This document shows, in pieces, positions 25,057-34,147 of a DNA stretch of 64,000 bases; position 1 is the stretch's first letter, and the number at the start of each line of letters is the position of its first letter. The DNA comes from IDS-8 sp040902105 (lineage in GTDB: Bacteria; Pseudomonadota; Gammaproteobacteria; Steroidobacterales; Woeseiaceae). The stretch spans positions 1 through 64,000 of the forward strand of contig JBBDXW010000051.1 of assembly GCA_040902105.1 (NCBI GenBank), in the 5' to 3' direction. The notes beneath the pieces are model-generated. The model was not told the origin of the DNA. It made no database searches and saw only the letters and a list, made by a program, of their open reading frames with translations. The translations under genes were made by a program, and so were the position numbers.

Positions 25057-26651
25057 TGGTTGCGCACGCTGAAACCATTCCGAAGAGACACCATCCTTTA
25101 CTGGCGTTCGCCGCCCGCTGGCTGTTCACCACCAATCACAAGGAAATCGGCACGCTGTACCTGTGGCTCAGTTTCCTGCTGTTTTTCATTGCGGGCGGAA
25201 TGGCCATGGTAATCCGGCTGGAATTGTTCCAGCCCGGAATCCAGTTCGCGCAGCCGGAGTTCTACAACCAGGTGCTGACCCTGCACGGACTGATCATGGT
25301 GTTCGGCGCCGTCATGCCCGCTTTCGTTGGCCTCGCCAACTGGATGATTCCGCTGATGATCGGCGCGCCGGATATGGCGCTGCCGCGCATGAACAATTTC
25401 AGTTTCTGGATTCTGCCGTTCGCCTTCGCGTTGTTGTTGTCATCGCTGTTCATGGAGGGCGGCGCGCCCAATTTCGGCTGGACGTTCTACGCGCCGCTGT
25501 CGACGACTTACGGACCGCCCAGCACCGACTTTTTCATCCTGGGCGTCCACCTGATGGGCATCTCGTCGATCATGGGCGCGATCAACATCATCGTGACGAT
25601 CGTCAACCTGCGTGCGCCCGGCATGACCTTCATGAAGATGCCGCTGTTCGTCTGGACGTGGTTCATTACCGCGTTCCTGCTGATCATGGTGATGCCGGTC
25701 CTGGCAGGCGTCGTGACGATGATGCTGACCGATCGCCACTTCGGCACAAGCTTCTTCCAGGCGGCCGGCGGCGGCGACCCGGTGTTGTTCCAGCACATTT
25801 TCTGGTTCTTCGGGCATCCCGAGGTCTACATCATGATCCTGCCGGGCTTCGGTATCGCCTCGCAGATTATCCCGACGTTTTCGCGCAAGAAGCTGTTCGG
25901 CTATGACTCGATGGTCTATGCGACGGCGGCCATTGCGTTCCTGTCGTTCATCGTCTGGGGACATCACATGTTCACGACCGGCATGCCGTTCGTGGCCGAG
26001 ATGTTCTTCATGATTGCCACAATGCTGATCGCGGTGCCGACGGGCGTAAAGGTATTCAACTGGGTTGCCACCATGTGGCGCGGCTCGATTACTTTCGAGA
26101 CGCCGATGCTGTTCGCCATCGGCTTTGTCATGATGTTCACGATCGGCGGCTTCTCCGGACTCATGCTGGCGCTGGTGCCGGCCGATTTTCAGTATCACGA
26201 CACGTTCTTCGTGGTCGCGCACTTCCATTACGTGCTTTACCCGGGCGCCATATTCGGCACGATGGCGGCGGTCTACTACTGGCTGCCGAAATGGTGCGGT
26301 CATATGTACGACGAGCGCCTCGGCAAAATCCACTTCTGGAGCGCGACGATCGCCGTCAATATGACGTTCTTCCCGATGCACTTCAGCGGCCTCGCGGGCA
26401 TGCCGCGGCGCATCCCGGACTACTCGCTGCAGTTCGCCGATTTCAATATGGTTTCCAGCATCGGAGCCGGCGTGCTGGGACTGACGCAGGTGTTCTTCCT
26501 TTACATCGTGATCAAGACGATCCGCGCCGGCGCGAGGGCGAAAGCACGGGTGTGGGAAGGCGCCGAAGGACTTGAATGGGAGGTGCCGTCGCCCGCGCCG
26601 TTGCACACCTGGAATACGCCGCCGGTCATCACAGAAGGTCAGGCACATTGA
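25053..26651 (+). CDS. coxA: Cytochrome c oxidase subunit I (A-type haem-copper oxidase)
   Basis: The 532-residue, 12-helix catalytic subunit shows WLFTTNHKEIGTLYL at the start, the CuB/haem a3 segment GHPEVYIMILPGFG with the Glu of A1-type proton channels, WGHHMFTTGMP and AHFHYVLYPG. It reduces oxygen to water and pumps protons. It overlaps coxB upstream and ctaG downstream. The composition and order match a caa3 oxidase. Confidence 0.96.
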   Translation: MMVAHAETIPKRHHPLLAFAARWLFTTNHKEIGTLYLWLSFLLFFIAGGMAMVIRLELFQPGIQFAQPEFYNQVLTLHGLIMVFGAVMPAFVGLANWMIPLMIGAPDMALPRMNNFSFWILPFAFALLLSSLFMEGGAPNFGWTFYAPLSTTYGPPSTDFFILGVHLMGISSIMGAINIIVTIVNLRAPGMTFMKMPLFVWTWFITAFLLIMVMPVLAGVVTMMLTDRHFGTSFFQAAGGGDPVLFQHIFWFFGHPEVYIMILPGFGIASQIIPTFSRKKLFGYDSMVYATAAIAFLSFIVWGHHMFTTGMPFVAEMFFMIATMLIAVPTGVKVFNWVATMWRGSITFETPMLFAIGFVMMFTIGGFSGLMLALVPADFQYHDTFFVVAHFHYVLYPGAIFGTMAAVYYWLPKWCGHMYDERLGKIHFWSATIAVNMTFFPMHFSGLAGMPRRIPDYSLQFADFNMVSSIGAGVLGLTQVFFLYIVIKTIRAGARAKARVWEGAEGLEWEVPSPAPLHTWNTPPVITEGQAH

Positions 26652-27211
26652 ACCTCCGTGTCAGAAACAGGCATACGTTCCTGCTGATCGCGCTGGCGGT
26701 CGGCATGTTCGGCTTCGCCTTCGCGCTGGTGCCCCTTTACAACGTCTTTTGCGAGATTACCGGCCTGAACGGCAAGACGTCCGCCCAGGCCGCATTGGTC
26801 GACGAGATCGAGGCATCCAAGGCGCCGGTTGACCGGAAGGTGACTATCGAATTTCTGGCTCAGGCGGCACGCGGCATGCCATGGGAATTCCACCCCACCG
26901 AGGGCAAACTGGTCGTACAGCCGGGAGAGATGCATGCCACGACGTTCTACGTTCGCAACCTCTCGCCACACGCGGTAACGGGACAGGCCGTGCCGAGCGT
27001 TTCACCCGGTCAGGCGGCGCGGTACCTGAAGAAACTGGAATGCTTTTGCTTTGAGCAGCAGGAATTGCCGGCTAGAGGCGAGATGGAAATGGGCGTGACT
27101 TTCGTGATCGATTCGAAACTTCCGCCCGATATCAGGGAACTCACACTGTCTTACACGATGTTCCGTGTCGAAGACGTCGAACATGAACACTTCACCAGCA
27201 GAAACGAATAA
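26648..27211 (+). CDS. ctaG: Cytochrome c oxidase assembly protein CtaG/Cox11
   Basis: The product, 187 residues from TTG 26648, has one N-terminal transmembrane helix (TFLLIALAVGMFGFAFALV), PLYNVFCEITGLNG, and the copper-binding KKLECFCFEQQ motif of the Cox11 family, which delivers copper to the CuB site of subunit I. TTG overlaps the coxA TGA, while frames starting further upstream extend into coxA. Its end overlaps the start of coxC by 29 bases. Confidence 0.93.
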   Translation: MNLRVRNRHTFLLIALAVGMFGFAFALVPLYNVFCEITGLNGKTSAQAALVDEIEASKAPVDRKVTIEFLAQAARGMPWEFHPTEGKLVVQPGEMHATTFYVRNLSPHAVTGQAVPSVSPGQAARYLKKLECFCFEQQELPARGEMEMGVTFVIDSKLPPDIRELTLSYTMFRVEDVEHEHFTSRNE

Positions 27212-28112
27212 GAAATCGGACGAGCATGTGAACCACGCCCCCCGCTATTACGTTCCGCACGGCAGCATCTGGCCGATCGTCGGCGCGGTCGCGTTGTTCA
27301 TGACGGCGTTCGGCGCGGTAAGCCTCATCCACCAGAGCACCGAAAAAGTCGCCGCAGAAGGCAGTTACGGAGCCCCGGTTCTATTTGTCGGACTGGCATT
27401 GATCGCGTTCATGATGGCCGGCTGGTTCAGTACCGTCATCCGGGAAAACCTGAAGGGCATGGTCAGCGACCTCCTCGACCGCTCGTTCCGCATGGGGATG
27501 GTCTGGTTCATCGTTTCCGAAGTGATGTTCTTCGCCGCGTTCTTCGGTGCGCTTTTCTATGCGCGGATTATTTCCGTTCCCTGGCTGGCGGGAGCCGGCA
27601 ACAACCTGGATACCCACCTGCTGTTATGGCCCGATTTCGCCGACACGTGGCCGCTGTTCAGAACGCCCGGCGGCACGATGACCGAGTCGATGGGCGCCTG
27701 GGGCCTGCCGTTCGTGAACACGGTCATCCTGGTGACCAGCAGCGTCACCGTCACCTTCGCCCATTGGGCACTGAAGAAAGACCGCAGAGTCCGTCTGGGA
27801 CTGTGGCTGTTCCTGACGGTCGCGCTGGGCGCCACCTTCCTGACATTGCAGGTCGTCGAATACATGCACGCCTTCGAGGAACTGGGCTTGAGTCTCGGCT
27901 CCGGAATCTACGGTTCGACATTCTTCATGCTGACCGGTTTCCATGGCGCGCACGTAACGCTCGGCACGATCATGCTGACGATCATGCTACTGCGGGTGTT
28001 CCGCGGACACTTCACGCCGGACAACCATTTCGCATTCGAAGCAACCAGCTGGTACTGGCACTTCGTCGATGTGGTCTGGCTGTTTCTGTTTACGTTTGTT
28101 TACTGGTTTTAG
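27183..28112 (+). CDS. coxC: Cytochrome c oxidase subunit III
   Basis: The 309-residue protein has seven hydrophobic helices with the subunit III patterns RFMGMVWFIVSEVMFF-type, LPFVNTVILVTSSVTVTFAH, GFHGAHVTLG and SWYWHFVDVVWLFLF. It stabilises the proton-pumping core. ATG 27183 lies inside ctaG; an alternative at 27165 is less likely. The stop overlaps the convergent DUF2909 stop. Confidence 0.94.
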   Translation: MNTSPAETNKKSDEHVNHAPRYYVPHGSIWPIVGAVALFMTAFGAVSLIHQSTEKVAAEGSYGAPVLFVGLALIAFMMAGWFSTVIRENLKGMVSDLLDRSFRMGMVWFIVSEVMFFAAFFGALFYARIISVPWLAGAGNNLDTHLLLWPDFADTWPLFRTPGGTMTESMGAWGLPFVNTVILVTSSVTVTFAHWALKKDRRVRLGLWLFLTVALGATFLTLQVVEYMHAFEELGLSLGSGIYGSTFFMLTGFHGAHVTLGTIMLTIMLLRVFRGHFTPDNHFAFEATSWYWHFVDVVWLFLFTFVYWF

Positions 28113-28297
28113 GTCGAGTAGCGGCTCATGAAACCCAGGCCGAGAAGCACAAGAAGCAATATCGCGAGCCCGACGCGGACGGTAAGGGACCGGACCGTTC
28201 GCTTGGTCTTGCCGCGATCCTTGACCAGGAAATAGAGGCCAAGGCCGAGGCTGACGATGATCCCGGCCATGACCAGAATAATGAGGAGATCGAACAT
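28109..28297 (-). CDS. DUF2909-type small twin-helix membrane protein
   Basis: The 62-residue product has two hydrophobic helices around a basic loop (LVKDRGKTKRTVRSLTVRVG), a DUF2909-like pattern often found next to cox assembly genes in proteobacteria. It runs against the operon, between coxC and the GldC-like gene, with the last bases overlapping the coxC stop. Because it is antisense to the intercistronic region, its transcription could influence read-through. The role is unknown. Confidence 0.75.
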   Translation of the reverse strand: MFDLLIILVMAGIIVSLGLGLYFLVKDRGKTKRTVRSLTVRVGLAILLLVLLGLGFMSRYST

Positions 28298-28353
28298 CGG
28301 ATTTTAGAAATTGCCGTGTCGAAATCGGTGGCTCATGGAATCAGGAACGCTAA

Positions 28354-28686
28354 ATGATGTCAAGAACGGCGGAAATCATACTGAAGGTCGATCTGGACGG
28401 CGATAACCTGCCGATCCGCATCGAGTGGCAGGCGACCGAAGCGGCGAACGGCGGTTCCGTGCCCTGTCAGTCGATGATGTTGTCGCTGTGGGACGGCGAA
28501 AACAAAACGACCGCTGCGATCGATCTCTGGACGAAGGACACGACGATCGACGACATGAACCTGCATTTCTACCAGGTGTTTCACAAGATGGCGGACACCT
28601 ATTTTCGCGCGACGAAAAATACGGATGTCGCCAAACTGATTCACGATTTCGGCGACGGCTTCGGCGATACGCTGGGAATACGATGA
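28354..28686 (+). CDS. GldC-like protein
   Basis: The 110-residue protein follows the GldC pattern known from gliding Bacteroidetes: an N-terminal beta hairpin (EIILKVDLDGDNLPIRIEW), MLSLWDGENKTTAAIDLWTKD and MNLHFYQVFHKMADTYFRAT, then an acidic helix. GldC is a small cytoplasmic protein whose biochemical role is not settled. The stop is one base before the pentahaem actA start, so it is transcribed with the alternative complex III genes. No other gliding gene is present. The name describes similarity only. Confidence 0.75.
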   Translation: MMSRTAEIILKVDLDGDNLPIRIEWQATEAANGGSVPCQSMMLSLWDGENKTTAAIDLWTKDTTIDDMNLHFYQVFHKMADTYFRATKNTDVAKLIHDFGDGFGDTLGIR

Positions 28687-28687
28687 A

Positions 28688-29227
28688 ATGAACGTTTCCA
28701 TCGTTCCAACGCTGAAAGTCCTCAAACCGGCCGCCAGGATCGTGCTCGTTGCGCTGGTCGGGATAGCCGCCGGGTATTTTGCCAACGCCGCGTTTTTTCC
28801 AGGCACCAGTCCGGAGCAGCCGATCGCCTTCAGTCACCGCATTCACGCCGGCGATAACGAAATTCCCTGCCTTTACTGTCACGTGCAGGCGCGGCGATCC
28901 ATATCGGCCGGCGTGCCGAGCCTGAGCAAGTGCATGGGATGCCATGCGGAAGTGGCTGCCGATCGTCCGCAAGTGCGATTGCTTGCGAGCTACTGGGAAA
29001 ACAAGGAACCGATTGCATGGATCAAGGTGCACGATCTGCCGGATTTCGTGCATTTCACGCACAAGCGCCACGTTGCGGCAGGCATCGAATGCCAGACCTG
29101 TCATGGACCCGTCGAAACAATGGAAGTGGTGAGTCGCGAGGCGCCCGTCAAGATGGGCTTGTGCCTGAACTGCCACAGGGAAAACGAGGTACAGCACGGC
29201 ACCGACTGCTGGACCTGTCACAAATAA
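28688..29227 (+). CDS. actA: Alternative complex III pentahaem cytochrome c subunit ActA
   Basis: The 179-residue protein has one N-terminal helix (IVLVALVGIAAGYFANA) and five haem c motifs: CLYCH 61-65, CMGCH 82-86, CQTCH 135-139, CLNCH 159-163 and CWTCH 174-178, with additional His ligands (FSHRIH, HFTHKRH). It would collect electrons from the iron-sulfur subunit on the periplasmic face and pass them to ActE or directly to the oxidase. It opens the act gene run one base after the GldC-like gene. Confidence 0.94.
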   Translation: MNVSIVPTLKVLKPAARIVLVALVGIAAGYFANAAFFPGTSPEQPIAFSHRIHAGDNEIPCLYCHVQARRSISAGVPSLSKCMGCHAEVAADRPQVRLLASYWENKEPIAWIKVHDLPDFVHFTHKRHVAAGIECQTCHGPVETMEVVSREAPVKMGLCLNCHRENEVQHGTDCWTCHK

Positions 29228-29249
29228 GCTCAAGGAATCGGGTAGCACA

Positions 29250-31544
29250 ATGTCCAGGGTAGACCGCAGGGAATTCCTGAAGCTGATCGGGGCAGGCAGT
29301 GTCGGCACAGGCGCCGGCTTCATGCTGGCGGAATCGATCAAGCATCCGGTCGAATACCTCATTCCCTATCCGGTGCCGCCGGAGGAGTTCAGTCCCGGTA
29401 TCGCCACCTGGTACAACTCGGTTTGCGGGATGTGTTCGGCAGGCTGCGGAATTTCCGTCCGCACTCGCGAAGGGCGCGCCAAGAAAATCGAAGGCAATCC
29501 GTCGCACCCGGTGAATCAGGGCCGTTTGTGCGCGCTCGGGCAAGCCGGGCTGCAGGTGCTCTACAACCCGGATCGCCTGACGGCGCCCATGCTGCAGAAT
29601 GGCGATCGGGGCAGTGACGAATTCGTCGAGATAACCTGGGACGACGGGCTGTCCCGTGCCGCGGAGCGCCTGAATGCGGCGCGCGAACGGGGCGGCGGCA
29701 TTTACTTTCTGAGCCAGGGGGTTCGCGGCCACCTCGCGAATCTTTTCGAACTGTTCATGGGCGAACTCACGGGCGAACCCGGTTCCGCTCGTTTGCTGCA
29801 TTACGACTTTACGCATCCGCACGCCCTTTATGCGGCCAACAAACGGCTGTTCGGCGAGACGCATCTTCCCTATTACGACATCGGCAATTCGCGCTACCTG
29901 TTGTCCTTCGGCGCCGACTATCTGACAGACTGGTTGTCGCCGGTGCACCACAGCCTGGGCTTCGGTCAGAGCCGACAGGGCAATGCCGGCGTGCGCGGCC
30001 GGTGCGTGCAGATCGAGCCGCGGATGTCGTTGAGCGGCGCGGCGGCGGACGAATGGATTCCGGCGCGGCCGGGCACCGAGGGTTACCTTGCGTTGAGCAT
30101 TGCGCATCGCCTCGTTGCCGAGGGTACTTATCGTGGCGGCGATCTCGACGCGTGGCGTGCGGCGCTTGCCGACTACGCACCGGAGCGCGTCGCCGAACCG
30201 ACCGGCGTGCCGGAGGAGACGATCGCGCGTCTTGCCCGCGAATTCGCGCGCGCGGAGCCCGGCCTCGCAATAGGCGGCGGCTCCGCGGCCGCGCATACGA
30301 ACGGGGTCGATACCCTGATTGCCGTCAATGTGCTCAATTACCTGGCCGGAAACATCGGCAAACCGGGCGGCATCGTGTTCAATCCGGACCCGGTAACCGG
30401 CGGTTCCTCCGTTGACCGTCAGGCGAATTACCGGGCCATGCAGAGCCTTGTCGAAAACGCGCGGCAGGGCAACATCGACGTGCTGATCGTCAACAATACG
30501 AATCCGGTATTTACGCTTCCCGCTGCGTCCGGGTTCAGGGACGCACTCGCGTCGATCCCGACGATCGTCAGCCTGTCGAGCTTCATGGACGAAACGACGA
30601 TTCTGGCCGACGTCATGCTGCCGAGTCATACCTTCCTCGAGAGCTGGGGCGACGACATGCCGGAACCCGGCGTCGGCTTCTCGGTCGGCGCGATCTCGCA
30701 GCCGGTCGTCGCACCGCTTTACAAGACACGCGCAACCGGCGACATCGTCCTCGGCCTGGCCGGCAAACTCGGATTCGCGGAAAGCTTGCCCTGGGCTTCC
30801 ATGGAGGACTTCCTGAAAGCCGGGTGGCGGCAGATTTACGCACGCGGCGCGGGGGAATCCACCGACTTCGATGCGTTCTGGCGCGATGTCATCGTTGCCG
30901 GCGTGTGGGGGGAAAACCTGCGGCGGAACGACAACAAGGTCATCGACACGAGCGTTATCGAAGGCATCGGCATGCCGGCGCCGAGGTTTGCGGGGGACAA
31001 TGACACCTACCCGTTCATCCTGCATCCCTACCTGACCACCGCGCTGCACGACGGACGCAGCGCGAATCTGCCCTGGATGCAGGAACTGCCCGACCCGATG
31101 ACCGGCATCGTGTATGGGTCATGGGTGGAGATCAATCCGGTCACTGCAAGTGAGATGGGCTTCGAGGATGGCGACGTGGTTACGGTCACATCCGCACAAG
31201 GCAGCATCGAAGCGCCCGTGCTCACGTTCCCGGCCATCATGCCCGGCGTGGTCGCCATGCCCATCGGCCAGGGTCACCATGCGCTCGGGCGATACGCGAG
31301 GAATCGCGGTACAAACCCGATCGAGATACTCGCGCCGGAGACGGAACCGGCATCGGGGAGTCTTGCGACGAGCGCCACGCGTGTGGCTCTGGCGGCAACC
31401 GGCCGGCGCGCGGCGCCGGTGAAGACCGGCGGCGAATCGCGGCAACTCGGCAGAGGCATCGTGCAGTCGACCGGCGGTCACTCCGGCTCTGCCGGACACA
31501 GCGCCAGATTGAACAGTATTCCGATCGTAGTGGAGTCAACATGA
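29250..31544 (+). CDS. actB1: Alternative complex III molybdopterin-oxidoreductase-like subunit ActB1
   Basis: The 764-residue protein starts with a Tat-type leader (DRREFLKLIGAGSVG) and belongs to the MopB superfamily. Cys59, Cys62, Cys66 and Cys94 form the C-x2-C-x3-C-x27-C motif that binds a [4Fe-4S] cluster in cofactor-bearing members. Later blocks (RYLLSFGADYLTDW, NYLAGNIGKPGG, the C-terminal beta-barrel PVTASEMGFEDGDVVTV) are complete. In studied complexes this half is reported to lack cofactors. The C-terminal 50 residues are low-complexity. It overlaps actB2 by four bases. Confidence 0.9.
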   Translation: MSRVDRREFLKLIGAGSVGTGAGFMLAESIKHPVEYLIPYPVPPEEFSPGIATWYNSVCGMCSAGCGISVRTREGRAKKIEGNPSHPVNQGRLCALGQAGLQVLYNPDRLTAPMLQNGDRGSDEFVEITWDDGLSRAAERLNAARERGGGIYFLSQGVRGHLANLFELFMGELTGEPGSARLLHYDFTHPHALYAANKRLFGETHLPYYDIGNSRYLLSFGADYLTDWLSPVHHSLGFGQSRQGNAGVRGRCVQIEPRMSLSGAAADEWIPARPGTEGYLALSIAHRLVAEGTYRGGDLDAWRAALADYAPERVAEPTGVPEETIARLAREFARAEPGLAIGGGSAAAHTNGVDTLIAVNVLNYLAGNIGKPGGIVFNPDPVTGGSSVDRQANYRAMQSLVENARQGNIDVLIVNNTNPVFTLPAASGFRDALASIPTIVSLSSFMDETTILADVMLPSHTFLESWGDDMPEPGVGFSVGAISQPVVAPLYKTRATGDIVLGLAGKLGFAESLPWASMEDFLKAGWRQIYARGAGESTDFDAFWRDVIVAGVWGENLRRNDNKVIDTSVIEGIGMPAPRFAGDNDTYPFILHPYLTTALHDGRSANLPWMQELPDPMTGIVYGSWVEINPVTASEMGFEDGDVVTVTSAQGSIEAPVLTFPAIMPGVVAMPIGQGHHALGRYARNRGTNPIEILAPETEPASGSLATSATRVALAATGRRAAPVKTGGESRQLGRGIVQSTGGHSGSAGHSARLNSIPIVVEST

Positions 31545-32308
31545 GCATCAGGGAGCAGGTCGTTGACAGTTGGCGGGAGTACCGTAAAGACGGCTATTAC
31601 GACGAATTCGACTACGCCTGGACGATGACGATCGATCTCGATCGTTGTACCGGCTGCGGCGCCTGCGTCACCGCGTGCCAGGCCGAAAACAATATTCCGA
31701 TCGTCGGCAAAGAGGAGCTCGAGCTCGGCCGTGAGATGCAGTGGATCCGCATCGAGCGGTATTGGGAAGGCGAATATCCGAACGCGAAACTGAAGTTTAT
31801 CCCGATGCTATGCCAGCACTGCGATGCGGCGCCCTGCGAAACTGTCTGTCCGGTCACGGCCACGTACCACAATCAGGACGGTCTCAATGTGCAGGTTTAC
31901 AACCGTTGCATCGGAACGAGGTCATGCGCGGTGTATTGCCCTTATACAGTCCGATATTTCAATTTCAAGGAGCATCACTGGGATGCGCCTCTGGAGCAGC
32001 AGCTCAATCCGGATGTCACGGTGCGGGAAAAAGGCGTGATGGAAAAGTGCACGTTCTGCGTGCAGCGCATTCGCCAGGCCAAGGATCACGCAAAGGACGA
32101 CGGACGGCGCCGGGTCAGAGACGGCGAGGTGCAGCCGGCCTGCGTCCAGACCTGTCCCAGCGAGGCGCTGGTCTTCGGCGATCGCAAGGATCCGGAATCC
32201 AGAGTCTCGAAGTCGATGAACGATGCGCGCGCTTACCGGGTGCTCGGCGAACTCAATACAAAGCCCTCCGTGGTCTACCTGAAAAAGGTCGATGCCGATG
32301 CGGACTGA
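31541..32308 (+). CDS. actB2: Alternative complex III iron-sulfur subunit ActB2
   Basis: The 255-residue protein carries four ferredoxin-like cluster motifs. The first (CTGCGACVTAC, from Cys36), second (CQHCDAAPCETVC) and fourth (CTFC with CVQTC) are four-Cys sites. The third, CIGTRSCAVYC, has Thr in place of the second Cys and should hold a [3Fe-4S] cluster. Three [4Fe-4S] plus one [3Fe-4S] match the ActB iron-sulfur domain. In many species it is fused to ActB1; here it is a separate gene. It sits between quinone-binding ActC and ActA. Confidence 0.92.
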   Translation: MSIREQVVDSWREYRKDGYYDEFDYAWTMTIDLDRCTGCGACVTACQAENNIPIVGKEELELGREMQWIRIERYWEGEYPNAKLKFIPMLCQHCDAAPCETVCPVTATYHNQDGLNVQVYNRCIGTRSCAVYCPYTVRYFNFKEHHWDAPLEQQLNPDVTVREKGVMEKCTFCVQRIRQAKDHAKDDGRRRVRDGEVQPACVQTCPSEALVFGDRKDPESRVSKSMNDARAYRVLGELNTKPSVVYLKKVDADAD

Positions 32309-33650
32309 AGAAAAACAACTGCAGTTTGCCGATGTAAACAACGACGTTGTGCGGTCGCTCGTTGTCACCGGGAGGAACTACTACATCGCGCTCGGCTCCG
32401 CCATATTCGTGATGCTGGCCTGCTTTGTCTTTCCGTGGTCCTATCAGCTCTATTACGGCATCGGCGCGGCCGGCATGAACAGCCCGACTGTCTGGGGAAC
32501 CTATCTCGCCAGCTTCATTTTCTGGATCGGTCTGAGCCATTCCGGAACGCTGTTGTCCTGCGTGCTGCACATCACCAACAGCCAGTGGCGCAAAGCGATG
32601 TACCGCAGCGCCGAGGCGATGACGCTGTTTTCGCTGATGGTCGCGGCGACGATGGTCTTGGTGCATCTCGGGCGGCCGTGGTTCATTCACTGGGCGGTGC
32701 CCTACCCCAATCAGATGGAGTTGTGGCCGAATTTCCGTTCGCCGCTGCTGTTCGACGTGATGGCGATCACCACCTACCTCACCGGCAGTTCGATATTCAT
32801 ATACATGGGCTCGATCCCCGACTTCGCGGCGGTACGAGACCGCACGACCGGCTGGCGGCATCATATGTACGTGCTTCTGTCGCTCGGCTGGCGCGGCACC
32901 GATACGGAATGGCACCGGCTGGGCCTGGCCTACACGTTTCTCGCGGTGCTCATCATTCCGCTGGCCGTATCCGTGCACAGCATCGTGTCGTGGGACTTCG
33001 CGATGTCGATCGTGCCCGGTCTGCACCAGACCATTTTTGCGCCCTACTTCGTCGTCGGCGCGATCTACTCGGGGACCGCCGGTATCGTTACCGTCATGTT
33101 CGTTCTCCGGAAATACATGCACTTCGAGCAATACATCACCAAGTTGCACTTCGACAATCTCGGCAAGCTGTTGCTGGTGCTGTCGCTGCTCTGGTCGTAC
33201 ATCAACATTCTGGAGCTTTTCACCGGCTGGTACAGCGGTACATCGACGGAATACGAGCAGCTCAAATACAAGCTGACGGGCTTCTACGCACCGCTTTACT
33301 GGGAGATGGTCCTGTTCTGCGGCGTCGCGCCGCTATTGTTGATCTCGAAAAAATTCAGAAATTCGTTCGTGCCGATGCTGATCCTGTCGATTGCGATCAA
33401 TATCGGCATGTACACCGAACGATTCCTGATCATCGCCACGACGCTGTCCCGGCAGTATCTGCCCGAGACGTGGCGGGTCTATGTTCCGAGTCTCGTCGAA
33501 GTGTCGATTATCGTCGGTTCCCTCGCCATGTTCGTCACCCTGTTCCTGATATTCGTCAAGATTTTTCCGAGCGTTTCCATCTATGAAGTCAAGGAGACGA
33601 TGGCAACGCCGAAGAGAGAAGGTATTCCGGAATGGCAACCCACGCATTAG
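32292..33650 (+). CDS. actC: Alternative complex III quinone-binding membrane subunit ActC (NrfD-like)
   Basis: The 452-residue polytopic protein has about ten hydrophobic helices with NrfD family patterns (GTYLASFIFWIGLSHSGTLLS, LVHLGRPWFIHW, IPLAVSVHSIVSWDFAMSIVPG, LFTGWYSGTSTEYEQLKY). NrfD subunits oxidise quinol at the periplasmic side and pass electrons to the iron-sulfur subunit. It overlaps actB2 at the start and actD at the end by 17-19 bases, indicating coupled translation. Confidence 0.92.
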   Translation: MPMRTEEKQLQFADVNNDVVRSLVVTGRNYYIALGSAIFVMLACFVFPWSYQLYYGIGAAGMNSPTVWGTYLASFIFWIGLSHSGTLLSCVLHITNSQWRKAMYRSAEAMTLFSLMVAATMVLVHLGRPWFIHWAVPYPNQMELWPNFRSPLLFDVMAITTYLTGSSIFIYMGSIPDFAAVRDRTTGWRHHMYVLLSLGWRGTDTEWHRLGLAYTFLAVLIIPLAVSVHSIVSWDFAMSIVPGLHQTIFAPYFVVGAIYSGTAGIVTVMFVLRKYMHFEQYITKLHFDNLGKLLLVLSLLWSYINILELFTGWYSGTSTEYEQLKYKLTGFYAPLYWEMVLFCGVAPLLLISKKFRNSFVPMLILSIAINIGMYTERFLIIATTLSRQYLPETWRVYVPSLVEVSIIVGSLAMFVTLFLIFVKIFPSVSIYEVKETMATPKREGIPEWQPTH

Positions 33651-34147
33651 GTCTGTTTCGCGATCCCGGTTCGGCGCTGGATGCCGCCGGGCGGCTTAAA
33701 AGCGCCGGATTTTCCCGGCCGGAATTGATATCGCCGATACCGCTGCATGGCGTGGAACAGGTGCTCGGGCCGAAGAAATCCGTGATCAGGCGCTTTACTT
33801 TCTTCGGCGGAGTCTTTGGCGCGTTGTCGGGATTTGCGCTGGCGGCCGGAACCGCCGTCCTGTACCTGCACCCGACCGGCGGCAGGCCCATCATTACGTT
33901 CCCGCCGTTCCTGATCATCACCTACGAGATGACCATACTGTGCGGCATCCTCGCGACCGTGCTGGGCTTTCTGATCAGCGCGCGCTTTCCCGCCATCCGC
34001 GAGCGCGTGTATGTGCCGGAGGTCGCCGTCGACCGGTTCGCGGTCACGGTCTCGTGCGACGGCGAGGAACGGCTCGGCCGCGCCGAGTCGATCCTGCGGG
34101 AGGCCGGCGCCGAGAGCGTACGGAGTATCGGCGAGGGTGCGACATGA
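33632..34147 (+). CDS. actD: Alternative complex III subunit ActD (DUF3341)
   Basis: The 171-residue protein matches DUF3341: an N-terminal soluble segment (HALGLFRDPGSALDAAGRLKSAGF), two helices (FGALSGFALAAGTAVLYLHP, MTILCGILATVLGFLISARF) and a C-terminal ferredoxin-like soluble domain (RFAVTVSCDGEERLGRAESI). ActD is an integral accessory subunit of the complex. Its TGA overlaps the actE ATG by four bases. Confidence 0.9.
   Translation: MATHALGLFRDPGSALDAAGRLKSAGFSRPELISPIPLHGVEQVLGPKKSVIRRFTFFGGVFGALSGFALAAGTAVLYLHPTGGRPIITFPPFLIITYEMTILCGILATVLGFLISARFPAIRERVYVPEVAVDRFAVTVSCDGEERLGRAESILREAGAESVRSIGEGAT

Noticed and set aside
25440..26648. Minus-strand frame of 402 codons inside coxA
   Set aside because: Antisense of coxA with very high His/Arg content; no domain.
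29148..31049. Minus-strand frame of 633 codons inside actB1
   Set aside because: Antisense of a gene with intact cluster motifs; no family resemblance.
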